Origin: DASSUW01 sp963811895
Lineage (GTDB): Bacteria; Actinomycetota; Thermoleophilia; Solirubrobacterales; Solirubrobacteraceae
Length of the DNA: 64,000 bases
NCBI GenBank assembly: GCA_963811895.1
Contig: CAWETE010000004.1
Location: forward strand, 930,001-994,000
Direction: 5' to 3'
This document shows, in pieces, positions 38,146-48,357 of the stretch. Each line of letters opens with the position of its first letter. Within the stretch, counting starts at the first letter, position 1. The position numbers and the translations under genes are program-made. Under the pieces are notes generated by a model. That model saw nothing but the letters and a program-made list of their open reading frames with translations, did no database searches and was not told the origin of the DNA.

Positions 38146-39020
38146 ACCAGCTCCCGGAGGTGGATGTGATGCGGGCCGAGGTTGCCGCCGTAGTTGCCGG
38201 CCGTCACGTGGCTGGCGCCCGCCTCGGCCGCGGCGACGAGGCCGACGCGCATCGCCTCGCGGACCGGCTCGAGCGCCAGGCCGTCGATGACGATCTCGAA
38301 CACGGCCTCGACGTCGGGCGGCACGTCGGAGTCGTCGATCTGGCCGCGCAGGGTCGGGCACAGCACGTGGTTCGTCGACGCCGGCAGCGCGCTGTAGCGC
38401 GAGCCGACCTTGCTGCCGCTGCGCGCGATCCCGCCCGGGAACGGCATGATCACGCCCTCGACGGAGCGCATCGCGCTCGCCGCGGCCTCCGAAGCCCGCA
38501 GCGCCGACTCCACGTCGCGCCCCAGCATGATGATGTTGCCGCCGGCCACGCCCTCGACGGCGCCGAAGCGCTCCTGCACGAGGAACTCGCCCTCCATCAC
38601 CGGCACGCGCCAGTACCGCTCGCCGTCGAGCACCTTGCTGGCCTGGTAGCCGTCGCCGAAGTAGCGCAGCTGGCCCCCGACGTCGACCGTGTCCTCGGCC
38701 TCGAGGCCGTTGAAGCAGGCCGCGGTCGGTGACGTCAGCACGCACTGCCCGACGCGCTCGACCAGCCGCTTCCCCACGCCCTCCAGGTCCATGGCGAACA
38801 GCAGCACGCTCACCCCGGGGCGTCCGTCCGGCGTGTCCTCGAGCACGCGCTCGATGGCCGCCTCGCACTTGCAGCCGATCACCGAGGTGGCGAAGCCGGT
38901 CATCGAGCGACCCGCCTCCAGCGCCCACTCCGGCGTCGCCGCGGTGATGACGACGCGCGAGCCCCACATCGGGAACGCCTCGGCGAACGTGTCGACGATC
39001 TCGGCGCCGTGCAGCTTCAT
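38142..39020 (-). CDS. fhcD: FhcD, formylmethanofuran:H4MPT formyltransferase subunit
   Basis: 292 residues, intact, from ATG 39018-39020. Matches Ftr/FhcD: AEIVDTFAEAFPMWGSRVVITA, TSVIGCKCEAAIE, LTSPTAACFNGLEAED, GYQASKVLDGERYWRVPVMEG and PFPGGIARSGSKVGSRY. It transfers the formyl group from formyl-H4MPT to the methanofuran-type carrier of the complex. Overlaps fhcA and fhcC by four bases each. Confidence 0.96.
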   Translation of the reverse strand: MKLHGAEIVDTFAEAFPMWGSRVVITAATPEWALEAGRSMTGFATSVIGCKCEAAIERVLEDTPDGRPGVSVLLFAMDLEGVGKRLVERVGQCVLTSPTAACFNGLEAEDTVDVGGQLRYFGDGYQASKVLDGERYWRVPVMEGEFLVQERFGAVEGVAGGNIIMLGRDVESALRASEAAASAMRSVEGVIMPFPGGIARSGSKVGSRYSALPASTNHVLCPTLRGQIDDSDVPPDVEAVFEIVIDGLALEPVREAMRVGLVAAAEAGASHVTAGNYGGNLGPHHIHLRELV

Positions 39021-40639
39021 CCCGCGGCCACCGTCCTCGCGGGCTCGAGCAGCCACGGCTCGCTCACCGGATAGCTCGAGAACTGGACGGTGTAGCGGTC
39101 CTCGAACAGCTTCTCCAGCGTGGGCTCGATGCTCTCGTCGTACTCGGCGCCGACCCGAAGCAGGCGGCCGGGACCGGACTCGCGCAGCTCGCCGTCCTCG
39201 ACGACGTGGTGCCCGTCCTTGATGACGTGGCGCGGCGCGGCGAACATCGCCTCGCGGTCTTTGTCGTCGACGTAGACCGTGATGTCGGCGTCGGCGCCCA
39301 CGCCCAGGTGCCCCTTGTCGCTCAGGCCCAGCAGCCGCGCCGGGCCGGCCCGCGTGATGATCGCGATCTCCTCCAGCGTGTACTCGCGGTCGAGGTCGTC
39401 GAGCAGGACGGTGCGCTTCATCGCCTGCTTGTTGACCTTCCGGATCTGCTCGTTGCGGAACTCGCGGTCCATCAGCAGGCGGATCAGGCGCGGATAGCTG
39501 AGGAACGAGCCGCCGTTCGGGTGGTCGGTGGAGAGCACGAGCCGCCACGGGTCGCGGCTGAGCAGGAACAGCTCGAGGCCGATCCCCCACTGCAGCGCGT
39601 GCACGTAGTTCTTCTCGCGGTAGGTGAAGGGGACGATCCCGCAGCCCGTCTCGGCCTCGGTGTCGGCATTGACCCACTTCCCGTGGGTGATCTCGGCCAG
39701 GACCGCCGAGACCGGCGCGTCGGCGGTCATCGTCATCGCGGGGCCGAACATGACCTGGCCGACGTCGGCGCTCAGCTCCGGGTGCGCGCCGAGGTACTCG
39801 GCGAGCTCCGGCGCCCGCGAGCGCGGCCGCCCGCCGGGCTTGCCGCCGTAGGCGTGGAACTGGAGGTGGGCGAGGTGCGCCCGGCGGCCCTGGAGCGTGT
39901 CCAGCGTGTCGAGCGTCGTGCGGTAGTTGCCCGGCACGCCGAGGTTGTTGCAGTGGACGTGGACCGGGTGCGGCAGCCCGAGGTCGTGCACCGCGCCGGC
40001 GATCGTCTCGATCACCTGCCGCGGCGTGACCCCGGGGCCCTCGTCGTCGAGCGACGTCACGTTGCCGTTGCCGCGCTTCCACATCTCGACGCCGCCGGGA
40101 TTGACGAGCTTGACGCCGTAGCCGCCCGTCGCCTGCAGGTACCAGGCGATCGCCTCGCGGACGCGGGCCGGCTCGCTGCGCATGAGCTCGAACAGCGGCA
40201 GGTTGTTGCCCATCAGGACGAGGAAGGCGGCGTCGATCACCGGCGTGTCGCGGATCTCCGAGAGCGTGTGGCGGGCGGCGAGCGGCGGCGTGGCGGCCTC
40301 GACGACGGTCGTGTAGCCGAGCAGCGCGTAGCGGTAGCCGGTGGTGAACGTCGAGGGGACGGTCCCGCCGGTGCCGGAGCGCATGACCGCTGTCCGCTCG
40401 ACGACGTCGGCGCGGTGCTCCTCGGGCGAGAGCTTGCGCGCGGCGTTGACCGCCGGCCCGGCGATGTGGGCATGGATGTCGACCCCGCCCGGCATGACGA
40501 CCATCCCGCCGGCGTTGATCGTGCGGGCGTGGGCGGGCACGTCGGCGACGATCTTGCCGTCCTGCACGCAGACGTCGCGCTCCTCGCCGGCGATGCCGTT
40601 GGCGGGGTCGTAGACGCGGCCGCCGGCGATCCGCAGCAT
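39017..40639 (-). CDS. fhcA: FhcA, formylmethanofuran hydrolase (amidohydrolase) subunit
   Basis: 540 residues, intact. An amidohydrolase with the binuclear zinc HxH motif in GGVDIHAHIAGPAVNAARKL, followed by VHVHCNNLGVPGNYRTTLDTL, LAHLQFHAYGG and the Asp motif LSTDHPNGGSFLSYPRLI. It matches FwdA/FhcA, which hydrolyses formylmethanofuran to formate in bacteria. Length is normal. It lies between fhcB and fhcD with ATGA overlaps. Confidence 0.96.
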   Translation of the reverse strand: MLRIAGGRVYDPANGIAGEERDVCVQDGKIVADVPAHARTINAGGMVVMPGGVDIHAHIAGPAVNAARKLSPEEHRADVVERTAVMRSGTGGTVPSTFTTGYRYALLGYTTVVEAATPPLAARHTLSEIRDTPVIDAAFLVLMGNNLPLFELMRSEPARVREAIAWYLQATGGYGVKLVNPGGVEMWKRGNGNVTSLDDEGPGVTPRQVIETIAGAVHDLGLPHPVHVHCNNLGVPGNYRTTLDTLDTLQGRRAHLAHLQFHAYGGKPGGRPRSRAPELAEYLGAHPELSADVGQVMFGPAMTMTADAPVSAVLAEITHGKWVNADTEAETGCGIVPFTYREKNYVHALQWGIGLELFLLSRDPWRLVLSTDHPNGGSFLSYPRLIRLLMDREFRNEQIRKVNKQAMKRTVLLDDLDREYTLEEIAIITRAGPARLLGLSDKGHLGVGADADITVYVDDKDREAMFAAPRHVIKDGHHVVEDGELRESGPGRLLRVGAEYDESIEPTLEKLFEDRYTVQFSSYPVSEPWLLEPARTVAAG

Positions 40640-41634
40640 CAGAGGCGCTCCTCGATGGCGGCCAGCACGTCCTCGATGCTCGGGCGATCTGCGGTCCGTG
40701 GTGCGCGCAGCGGGATCGGCACGCCGTCCATGCGGTGGGCGGTGCCCGCGACCTCGATGCCGTCGACCGCGGTGGCGAAGGCGACCCGCGAGCCGACCGT
40801 CACGGTCGCCACCTCGGCGGCCACCACGAGCTCGGCGTCGAACTCGCCGCGCTCCGCTTCGCGCGGGAAGCCGCGCGCGAAGTCAACCGGCCCGGCGAAC
40901 CCCGTCTGCCAGGTCAGCACGTCCTCGGCGCCGCGGGCGTTGCCGGCGCGCAGCCCGAGCGTCACCGCGTGGCGATCGCGGGCGAGGTCGCGCACGAGCG
41001 AGTGCAGCGCCAGCGCAGTGAGCTCGTCGAGCGCGCCCGTGGATGAAGGCGACGTGCCGCGCCGCGCGCAGGCGCTCGGCCAGGCCGCCCCCGCCGCCGC
41101 GCAGCGCCCACAGCGCCTCGAAGTCGTCATCGACCTCGAAGAACACGCCGGCCAGCGTCGGCGGTCGCCGTGCGCTGCGAGTCGACGACGATCATCGCGC
41201 CGGGGTCGAGCCGGAGCCGCTCCAGCAGGCGTGGATGGGTGACGACCGGGTCGGCGCGCCAGAGCACCACGAGCTCGGCCCGGTCGCGGATCTCGCCGAG
41301 CGTCGCCGTGCTCCAGCCGAACGCGTTGGGGGTCGCGCCGACGTCGATCACCGCCCCCGCCGCCTCGGCGAGCGCCACCGCCCGGCGCTGCGCCTCGCAG
41401 CTCGTCCCGCCGAGCCCGTGGACGAGCGGCGCGCGCGCCTCGCGCAGGATCGTGGCCGCGGCGTCCGCGGCCTCCTCGACGCTCACCTCGCGGCCGTCGA
41501 CGCGGGCCACCGGCGGCCGGTCGCCGACGGTCGAACCACGCGTCGCCGAGCGGGCACGTCCGCACCGGCCCCTCGGCCGTCAGCTCGATGTCGTCGCACA
41601 GGCAGCCGCACCCCGCGCACGTCGCCTCAGCCAC
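40639..41634 (-). CDS. fhcB: FhcB, Fhc complex subunit (three compensating frameshifts)
   Basis: About 331 residues. GTG 41632-41634 opens MAEATCAGCGCLCDDIEL, the cysteine-rich N-terminus of FhcB. The homologous sequence then moves through all three frames: breaks near 41525, 41152 and 41040, each one extra base, so the final third (VTLGLRAGNARGAEDVLTWQTG) is back in the first frame. Middle parts (LVHGLGGTSCEAQRRAVALAEAAGAVIDVGATPNAFG and VFFEVDDDFEALWALRG) are FwdB-like. In bacteria FhcB has lost molybdopterin-based redox activity and is structural. Confidence 0.85.
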   Translation of the reverse strand: MAEATCAGCGCLCDDIELTAEGPVRTCPLGDAWFDRRRPAAGGPRRRPRGERRGGRGRRGHDPARGARAARPRARRDELRGAAPGGGARRGGGGGDRRRRDPQRVRLEHGDARRDPRPGRARGALARRPGRHPSTPAGAAPARPRRDDRRRLAAHGDRRRWPACSSRSMTTSRRCGRCAAAGAAWPSACARRGTSPSSTGALDELTALALHSLVRDLARDRHAVTLGLRAGNARGAEDVLTWQTGFAGPVDFARGFPREAERGEFDAELVVAAEVATVTVGSRVAFATAVDGIEVAGTAHRMDGVPIPLRAPRTADRPSIEDVLAAIEERL

Positions 41635-42578
41635 AGACCGCCACCTCCAGCAGCGCCGCAGCCTGCTCCTCGAGCGCCGGCGAGGACCTCGTCCGGCGTC
41701 GCCGCGGTGCTCACGACGGTGCAGATCGGCCGGCCCTTGGCGATCCGCTCGCCGGGGTGCGGGACGTCGCGAACGCCATCGAGCTCGCCGACGACCACGT
41801 CCTCCGTGGCGAAGACGACCGCCTTGCCGGCCGCACGCACGGGCTCGATCACCTCGAACGAAGCCGTCGTGCGGGGGTTGACCTCAACCACCCACGCGCG
41901 CTCGCCGTCCCAGATGAAGTCGACGCCGAACGGCCCCCGCAGGCCGAAAGCGGCCGCCAGCCGGGAGCAGATCGCCTGCGGCTGGTCCGGCGGCACCGGC
42001 ACCCGCGGCGGGACGAGGTTCCCGCACCAGCGGTATCCGCGCACGCCGAACGCGCGCAGTCCCACGAGCTGCTCGCTGAGCCCGAGCACGACGGCATCCT
42101 TCCCGTCGCCGATCGCAGCCACCGAGCACGGGACCCCGTCGATGCGCTCCTGCAGGAACGTCCCGGCCGGCAGCGCGCCGCCGCGCCACTCGCGCACCCG
42201 GATGCCTCCCCCGCCGCGCAGCGGCTTGCGCAGCCAGCGGCCCGAGGACGGCGGCGTGAAGGTCGACCGGGCGTACGAGTCCCCGAGCACGGCGGCGAGC
42301 CGCGCGGGATCGCGCACGGCGCGCAGCACCTCCGGCGGGTTGCCCAGCAGCGTGTGCCGCTCGGCCAGGCGCTCGACCAGCTTGGGGTGGTTCTCGAAGC
42401 TCGCGCCGTAGATGACGTCCCCCGGCTCCTCCTCCATCGCGGCATCGACGAGCGCGGTCAGGCTGCGCCGTTTCACGACGCGATCGGCGCGCAGGTCGAG
42501 GTCGCCGAACAGATCGAACGCGATCACGTCGTCGCGCCCCGCCAGGTCGGCGAGCATGCGCGCGCTCAGGGCAATCAG
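41627..42578 (-). CDS. ATP-grasp family protein of the H4MPT cluster (one frameshift)
   Basis: About 316 residues. Begins LIALSARMLADLAGRDDVIAFDLFGDLD; the only start near this N-terminal beta strand is CTG 42576-42578, which overlaps the CitG-like stop as CTGA (ATG at 42557 is the alternative). ATP-grasp segments: GRWLRKPLRGGGGIRVREW, GTFLQERIDGVPCSVAAIGD, GPFGVDFIWDGERAWVVEVNPR. One extra base near 41688 displaces the C-terminus (true end LEEQAAALLEVAVCG). This family accompanies H4MPT genes in methylotrophs; its ligase reaction is not established. Confidence 0.85.
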
Positions 42579-43463
42579 GAGGAGTGGTGCGACGGCGCGA
42601 GGATACCCTCGACCAGCGCGACGAAGAGGGTCGCCGTCACGAGGTCGGCGGTCGTCCCCGGGTTCAGCTTGTTGCCCTCCGTGCGCAGCGAGGCGTCGAA
42701 GCTCTGCAGCGTCCGGCGCCCGGCGAGGACCTCGCGCGCGCCCGCCGACACCTGCTCCGCGGCGTCGGCGCCCGGCCTTGCGGGCGATCAGCGTGTCGGG
42801 CGTGTGGGCCAGCAGCCGCAGGTGCAGCTCGACGATCGCGTCGCGCGTGAGGTTGCGCAGCGCCGGAAGGCCGACCTCGAAGGTCAGCGCGAAGTCGGTC
42901 ACGTACTCCGACGCGATCGAGTCGCGCTCGGCGGCGGCGGCCATCGCCTCGCGCAGGCCGATGTCCGGCTCTTCGCGCACGTCGTGCTCGACAGGCTCGT
43001 CCAGGCCGCCGGCGCCGGCGAGGCGGATCGCGGCGTACGCGGCCCGCGCGTCGGCGACATCGAGCGCCCGCAGCGTCTCGCCGAGCCGCTCGCGCAGCGG
43101 CCCGCCTGCGAGCACAGACTTGGCCAGCGGCGCCAGCAGCAGCGCGATCCCCAGGTTCGTGTTCGCCGGCGCGGGAGAACCCTCCACGATCGCCAGGACC
43201 GTCTCGCCCACGCCTCGGTCGACAACGAGCTCGGGCCCGATCGCGATCGCGCAGCGCAGCATGTCCTCGAACGTGGTGTCGTCGAAGTCGTGGCTCGGCG
43301 TGATGTTGCCCGGCTTCTCCGCGCTGACCTCGAGCACGCACGCAAGCTGGGCGGCATCGGCGACGGTACGAACGGTCGCGGCGGCGGCACGTGCGGGGTC
43401 GGCTTGACCCTTCTCGACGCCAGTAGTTAGAGTCGCCCACCCGTCGGACACGAGTTCAACCAT
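42575..43463 (-). CDS. CitG/MdcB-like triphosphoribosyl-dephospho-CoA synthase family protein (one frameshift)
   Basis: About 295 residues. SAEKPGNITPSHDFDDTTFEDML, NTNLGIALLLAPLAKS and, after one extra base near 42777, LRTEGNKLNPGTTADLVTATLFVALVEGIL match the CitG family. Members of this family are found in archaeal and bacterial H4MPT clusters, where they are proposed to act in cofactor synthesis, not citrate lyase activation. ATG 43461-43463 is 14 bp from the divergent fae start; the fae promoter would then lie inside this gene, so the true start may be further in. Confidence 0.8.
43404..43433 (+). promoter_or_regulatory. Predicted fae promoter
   Basis: TTGACC (43404-43409), 18 bp, TAGAGT (43428-43433), giving a transcript start near 43440 and a leader of about 38 nt with AGGAAGGA before the fae ATG. 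Confidence 0.45.
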
Positions 43464-43477
43464 AGGAAGGACGCGTC

Positions 43478-43990
43478 ATGGCTGCGGCAATGATGGTCGG
43501 AGAGTCGCTGGTCGGCGAGGGCAACGAGGTCGCGCACGTCGACCTCCTGATCGGCTCCAAGAGCGGGCCGGTCGGCGAAGCGTTCGCGAACTCGCTCGTC
43601 AACCAGAAGGAGGGGCACACGAACCTCCTCGCGGTGGTCGCGCCGAACCTCCCCGCCAAGCCGGACACGATCATGTCCAACAAGGTCACGATCAAGGGCG
43701 CCACGCAGGCGGTGCAGATGTTCGGGCCCGCTCAGGCGGCCGTCGCGCGCGCCGTCGTCGACTCGGTCCGCGAGGGCGTCATCTCCGAGGGCGACGTGGA
43801 AGACCTCTGCCTCATCGTCGGAGTGTTCATCCACTGGGAAGCCAAGGACGACAAGAAGATCTTCGATTACAACTACCAGGCCACCAAGGAGTCGATCGCG
43901 CGCGCCCTCGGCAACCAGCCCGCCGTGAGCGACATCCTCGGTTCCTCGGAGGCGGCCCGCCACCCGTTCGCGGGGGGCGTGGAGGGCTGA
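43478..43990 (+). CDS. fae: Formaldehyde-activating enzyme
   Basis: 170 residues, intact. VGESLVGEGNEVAHVDLLIGSKSGPVG carries the catalytic histidine (H20), followed by NLPAKPDTIMSNKVTIKGATQAVQMFGPAQAAVARAV, all invariant in Fae. It condenses formaldehyde with H4MPT to methylene-H4MPT, the entry point of the pathway. It has the best promoter and ribosome site of the cluster and heads the plus-strand run fae-SDR-PCD-DHPS-mtdB-DUF1464. Confidence 0.97.
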   Translation: MAAAMMVGESLVGEGNEVAHVDLLIGSKSGPVGEAFANSLVNQKEGHTNLLAVVAPNLPAKPDTIMSNKVTIKGATQAVQMFGPAQAAVARAVVDSVREGVISEGDVEDLCLIVGVFIHWEAKDDKKIFDYNYQATKESIARALGNQPAVSDILGSSEAARHPFAGGVEG

Positions 43991-44735
43991 TCGAACTGAC
44001 CCGGTCGCGCCGGCTCGACGGTCTGAACGCCGTCGTGACCGGCGCGAGCAGCGGGATCGGCCGCGCCATCGCCGAGGCCTACTTGGCCGAGGGCGCGGCC
44101 GTGCTGATCACGCACCGCGACTCAGCGGAGCGCGCGCCGCGAGGTCGCGGGCGCGACTGTCCGTTCAGGCCGACCTCGCGACGCGCGACGCCTGCGAGCG
44201 CCTGGTAGCCGAAGCGCAAGAGCAGCTCGGCCGGATCGACGTCTGGGTCAACAACGCCGGCGCCGACGTGCTCACCGGCGAGGCGGCGGACTGGGAGTGG
44301 GAGCGCAAGCTCGACCTCCTGCTCGCCGTTGACCTGAAGGGCACGATCGCGTGCTCCTACGCCGTCGCCGACGTGATGCGCGAGCGCGGCGGCGCCATCA
44401 TCAACATGAGCTGGGACCACGTGGCGAGCGGCATGGCCGGCGAGAACCCGCAGCTCTTCACCGCCGTCAAGGGCGGCGTGCTGGCCTTCAGCAAGTCGCT
44501 GGCCCGCGCCCTGGCTCCCGACGTGCGCGTCAATGTTCTCTGCCCGGGCTGGATCGAGACCGCCTTCGGCGAGCAGGCCGACCCGGAGTTCCACCGCTCG
44601 GTCGCAGAGGACACGCCGATGGGGCGCTGGGGCCGCCCGGAGGACGTCGCGGGCGCCGCGCTCTACCTCGCCTCGCCCGAGGCCGCGTTCGTCACCGGAC
44701 AGGCGATCAACGTCAACGGCGGCGTGGTGATGTAG
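43987..44735 (+). CDS. SDR-family dehydrogenase (two frameshifts)
   Basis: About 248 residues after removing extra bases near 44137 and 44166. LNAVVTGASSGIGRAIAEAYLAEGA is the Rossmann TGxxxGIG motif; RIDVWVNNAGAD, IINMSWDHVASG and an atypical active-site region AVKGGVLAFSKSLARAL follow. The usual YxxxK appears as FTAVK, so the catalytic Tyr is replaced by Phe. It could be a pterin- or sugar-related reductase or a non-catalytic relative. The N-terminus begins with CTG 43987, overlapping the fae stop as CTGA; the start is uncertain. Confidence 0.75.
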
Positions 44736-44762
44736 TTCAGCGGAGACCGCGAAGGAGGCACC

Positions 44763-45128
44763 ATGGAGGCAAGCGACAAGAAGACTTATTCGCCCGAAGA
44801 GGTCGAGGCCAAGCTCAAGGAGCACGGACTCGACAACTGGTACCTCGAGGGCGACTGGATCCGCCGCAAGTACAACACCGACGGCTGGCCGTCGACGCTG
44901 ATGGCCGTCAACGCCGTCGGCTACATCTGCGAGGCGGCCTACCACCACGCCGACCTCTCGGTGACGTGGGGCAAGCTGTGGGTCAAGCTGGCGAATCACG
45001 CCGCCGGCGGCATCACCGACAAGGACTTCGCCGTGGCGCGCCAGATCGAGGACACGGTGCTGTGGCGCCCCGCCGACGACAGCCCGCTGGAGGGGACGCC
45101 GAACAAGTTCGTCTTCAGCAAGAGCTAG
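44763..45128 (+). CDS. Pterin-4a-carbinolamine dehydratase-like protein
   Basis: 121 residues with a GAAGGAGG ribosome site. The active-site pattern E-A-A-Y-H-H-A-D ... KLANHAAGGITDKDFAVAR matches PCD/PhhB. Genes of this family recur in bacterial H4MPT clusters, where phenylalanine hydroxylase is absent and a role in methanopterin chemistry is proposed. The extra N-terminal 30 residues (TYSPEEVEAKLKEHGLDNWYL) are normal for the family. Confidence 0.88.
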   Translation: MEASDKKTYSPEEVEAKLKEHGLDNWYLEGDWIRRKYNTDGWPSTLMAVNAVGYICEAAYHHADLSVTWGKLWVKLANHAAGGITDKDFAVARQIEDTVLWRPADDSPLEGTPNKFVFSKS

Positions 45129-45131
45129 GCG

Positions 45132-46509
45132 GTGGCCGATCGCTACCTCTTCGTAACCGGCAAGCTCGCGGCGCCGGCGCTGCAGCGCCACGCTGGAGCG
45201 GGCGAAGCTGCCGTTCGAGTACGAGGTGGCGGTCATGAAGATCACGGTCGCCGCGCTGATGACCGCCGACTGGATCGCCAAGCGGCTCGAGGTCCCGGAC
45301 GGCGTCACGCGGATCATGATCCCGGGCATGTGCCAGGGAGACGTCTCGGCGGTGTCCGAGCGGTTCGAGGTCCCGGCCGAGAAGGGCCCCGCTGATTTGA
45401 AGCGCCTGCCCGCGCACTTCGGCCAGGCCGACGCGCGGTCGCGCTACGGCGGGCGCGACATCAAGGTCTTCGCCGAGATCAACAACGTGCCGCACCTCTC
45501 TCTTGATCAGATCGTGGCGGCCGCGACCTACTACCGCGACAGCGGCGCCGACGTGATCGACCTCGGGCTGTCTTTGGACCGGAAGTGGCTCGACGAGGGG
45601 CCGGCGGTCATCGCGGATCTGAAGGCTCGCGGGTTCACTTTGAGCATCGACACGCTCGACCCGGACGAGATCCTGATGGCCGACGAGGCGGGCATCGACT
45701 ACGTGCTCAGCCTCAACGGCGAGAACCTGCACGTGGCGGACAAGCTGCGCGCGACGCCGGTGCTCATCCCCGACACGCCCGACGACCTCGACAGCCTCGA
45801 CGCGACGATCGCTCGTCTGGAGGAGCTCGGCAAGCCGTTCATGGCCGACCCGATCATCGAGCCGATCGGCTCGGGGTTCGCCGCCAGCCTCGGCCGGTAT
45901 CTGGACGTCCGCCGCCGCCATCCCGACATCGAGATGTTCATGGGGATCGGCAACCTGACCGAGCTCACCGAGGCCGACACCACCGGCGTGACCGCGATGC
46001 TGCTCGGCTTCTGCCAGGAGCTCGGGATACGGAACGTGCTCACCACCGAGGTCATCAACTGGGCGCGCGGCGCGGTCCGCGAGACGGTCCTCGCCGCCCA
46101 GCTCATGCACTTCGCCCAGCAGGAGGGCACGCCGCCCAAGCACGTCGACGGCCGGCTGCTGACGATCAAGGACGAGGAGTTCCGGCCCTACACCGAGGCC
46201 GAGCTGCGCGAGCTGCACGAGAGCATCACCGACCCCAACATCCGCATCTTCTCGGACGCCGACTGGATCTACGCGTTCAACGCCGACCGCTTCGTCAAGG
46301 GCACCGACATCAACCAGATCTTCGAAGAGCTCGGCGTCGACGAGCACACGCACGCCTTCTACTTGGGCAAGGAGCTCATGAAGGCGTCGATCGCCCGCGG
46401 GCTGGGGAAGAACTACCGGCAGGAGTCCCCGCTGGACTGGGGTTATCTGACCTTCGACGAGCCGCGCCGTGAGCGGGTCCGCCTCACGGCCCGCAAGGAG
46501 GAACCGTGA
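45132..46509 (+). CDS. Dihydropteroate synthase-related protein (one frameshift)
   Basis: About 458 residues after removing one extra base near 45191. Starts at GTG 45132 (MADRYLFVTGKLA). The N-terminal 130 residues form an extra domain, followed by a DHPS-like TIM barrel: VFAEINNVPHLS, SGADVIDLGLSLDRKW, FTLSIDTLDPDEI, IDYVLSLNGEN, PFMADPIIEPIGSG, MGIGNLTELTEADTTGV. This family is characteristic of H4MPT clusters and may perform a pterin-arylamine condensation analogous to DHPS. It overlaps mtdB as GTGA. Confidence 0.87.
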
Positions 46510-47377
46510 AGAAAGTCCTGCTCCAGCTCGATACCGAGGACCACCCGAGCCCGTTCGACGCGATCGTCGCGCACGACGCCGGCGTCGACGTGCTTCTGTC
46601 GCACAGTGGGGTGAAGGCCGAGTCCGCGCGCGCTTTGGCGCAGGACGCCTTCTTCACCCGCGGGCCGGACGATCTGAAGAACACGGCCGTGTGGGTCGGC
46701 GGCAAGAACGTGGCCGCCGGCGAGGAGATCTTCGACGAGGTGCAGAAGGCGTTCTTCGGCCCCTTCCGCGTCTCCGTGATGATCGACTCGAACGGCTGCA
46801 ACACGACCGCGGCCACGACGATCGCGCGGATCGCCAAGGCGCGCGATTTGAGCGGCGAGCGCGCGGTGGTGATCGGCGTGGGAGCCGTGGGTCTGCGGTC
46901 GGCGACGCTGCTCGCCGGGGAGGGCTGCGAGGTCTCGGTCGCCACGCTCTCGCCCGACCTGTTCGGAGGCGATCGCCAACCGCTCGGAACCCGCGCGGCC
47001 TCGCGACCGCGAAAGAGCTCGGGCTCGACGTCCACGAGCCGGGCGACCGGTCCGAGCTCGAAGGGCTGCTGGACGGAGCGCAGATCGTCCTGTCGGCCGG
47101 GCCCGCGGGGGTGCAGGTGCTGCGCAAGGACTTCTGGTCCTCACATCCGACGATCGAGCTGCTCGCCGACTACAACGCGGCGGAGCCGCTGGGCATCGAG
47201 GGCACAGAGGCGACCGACGACATGAAGGACTACGACGGCAAGCTCGTGCTCGGCGCGCTGGCGATCGGCGGCCCGAAGATGAAGGTGCACAAGACCTGCG
47301 TCCGGCGGCTGTTCGAGTCCAACGAGGCGATCCTCGACACCGACGCCGTCTACGAGATCGCCAAGGAACTCGTTTGA
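46506..47377 (+). CDS. mtdB: Methylene-tetrahydromethanopterin dehydrogenase MtdB (two frameshifts)
   Basis: About 289 residues after removing extra bases near 46966 and 47001. Begins GTG with VLLQLDTEDHPSPFDAIVAHDAGVD; DSNGCNTTAATTIARI and the NAD(P) loop VVIGVGAVGLRSATLLAGEG are followed, in the next frames, by EAIANRSEPA and GLATAKELGLDVHE, then SAGPAGVQVL and KMKVHKTCVRRLF. It oxidises methylene-H4MPT to methenyl-H4MPT with NAD(P)+. Segments resemble MtdB more than folate-specific MtdA, but cofactor choice is not decided here. Confidence 0.9.
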
Positions 47378-48355
47378 CCCGAGTCGCCGGCGTCGATCCG
47401 GGGACGGTCTCGTTCGACGTCTGCGTGCTCGACGACGGCGAGGTGGTGCTGGAGCGCAGCTTCGTGCACTGCGGAGGTGGGTCTTGATCCGGCGCCACTG
47501 GTCGAGACGCTGGTGGAGCACGGCCCGTACGAGTGCGTGGTCGGCCCGGCCGGCTACGGGCTGCCGCTCGTTCCCGCCTCGGAGGTCGGCGAGCGCGAGC
47601 TCGCGCTGATGGTCCTGCTCCGCTCCGACGAGCCGCCGGGACCCGTCGGGGTCGTCGGCATGCGCACGATCATCCGCGCACTGCTTGACGCGGATCTGCC
47701 GCTCGTGTTCGGGCCGGGAGCGATCCACCTGCCGACCGTCCCGGAGTACCGCAAGTGGAACCGCATCGACCTGGGAACCGCTGACAAGGTCGCAAGCGCA
47801 GCGCTCTGCATCGCCGACCAAGCGGCGCGATTCGGCATCGACTTCGCCGCCACCTCGTTCGTCATGCTCGAGCTCGGCGGGGCGTTCACCGCCGCACTGG
47901 CCGTCGACGGCGGGCAGATCGTCGACGGGATCGGCGGCTCGGCCGGGCCGATAGGCGCGCAGGCGTGCGGCGCCCTGGACGCCGAGGTGGCGTACCTCCT
48001 CGGCGGCGCGCTGTCGAAGCGCACGGTGTTCAGCGGCGGCGCTCTGGGCGACGCGCTCGCGCTCGAGGAGGGCGCGGCCAAGGCCGCGCTCGCGCTCACC
48101 GCCAGCGTGCCCACGCCACGCGAGATCCTCGTCACGGGGCGCAACGCGCGCCCGGAGATCGCCACACGGCTCGAGCACGTCGCGCCTGTGCGCCTGATCG
48201 CCAAGGCCGCCGCCCACGGCGCCGCCGTGCTGGCCGACGGTCTCGCCGGCGGGCGCTACGTACGCCTCGTCGACCGCCTGGGCGTCCGCGACGCAAGCGG
48301 CACCGCACTCGACCATCTGAGAGTGCACGGCGCCGACCAGATCCGACTGCGCTGA
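47374..48355 (+). CDS. DUF1464 family ASKHA protein (one frameshift)
   Basis: About 326 residues after removing one extra base near 47478. TTG 47374 overlaps the mtdB stop (TTGA) and opens LTRVAGVDPGTVSFDVCVLDDG, an actin-like ATPase first motif; the second frame continues VGLDPAPLVETLVEHGPYECVVGPAGYGLP, FVMLELGGAFTAALAVDGG and GGALGDALALEEGAAKAALAL. DUF1464 proteins are mainly archaeal, sometimes annotated as butyrate kinase. Its place directly after mtdB suggests an unassigned step in cofactor or C1 metabolism. Confidence 0.75.
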
Positions 48356-48357
48356 TC

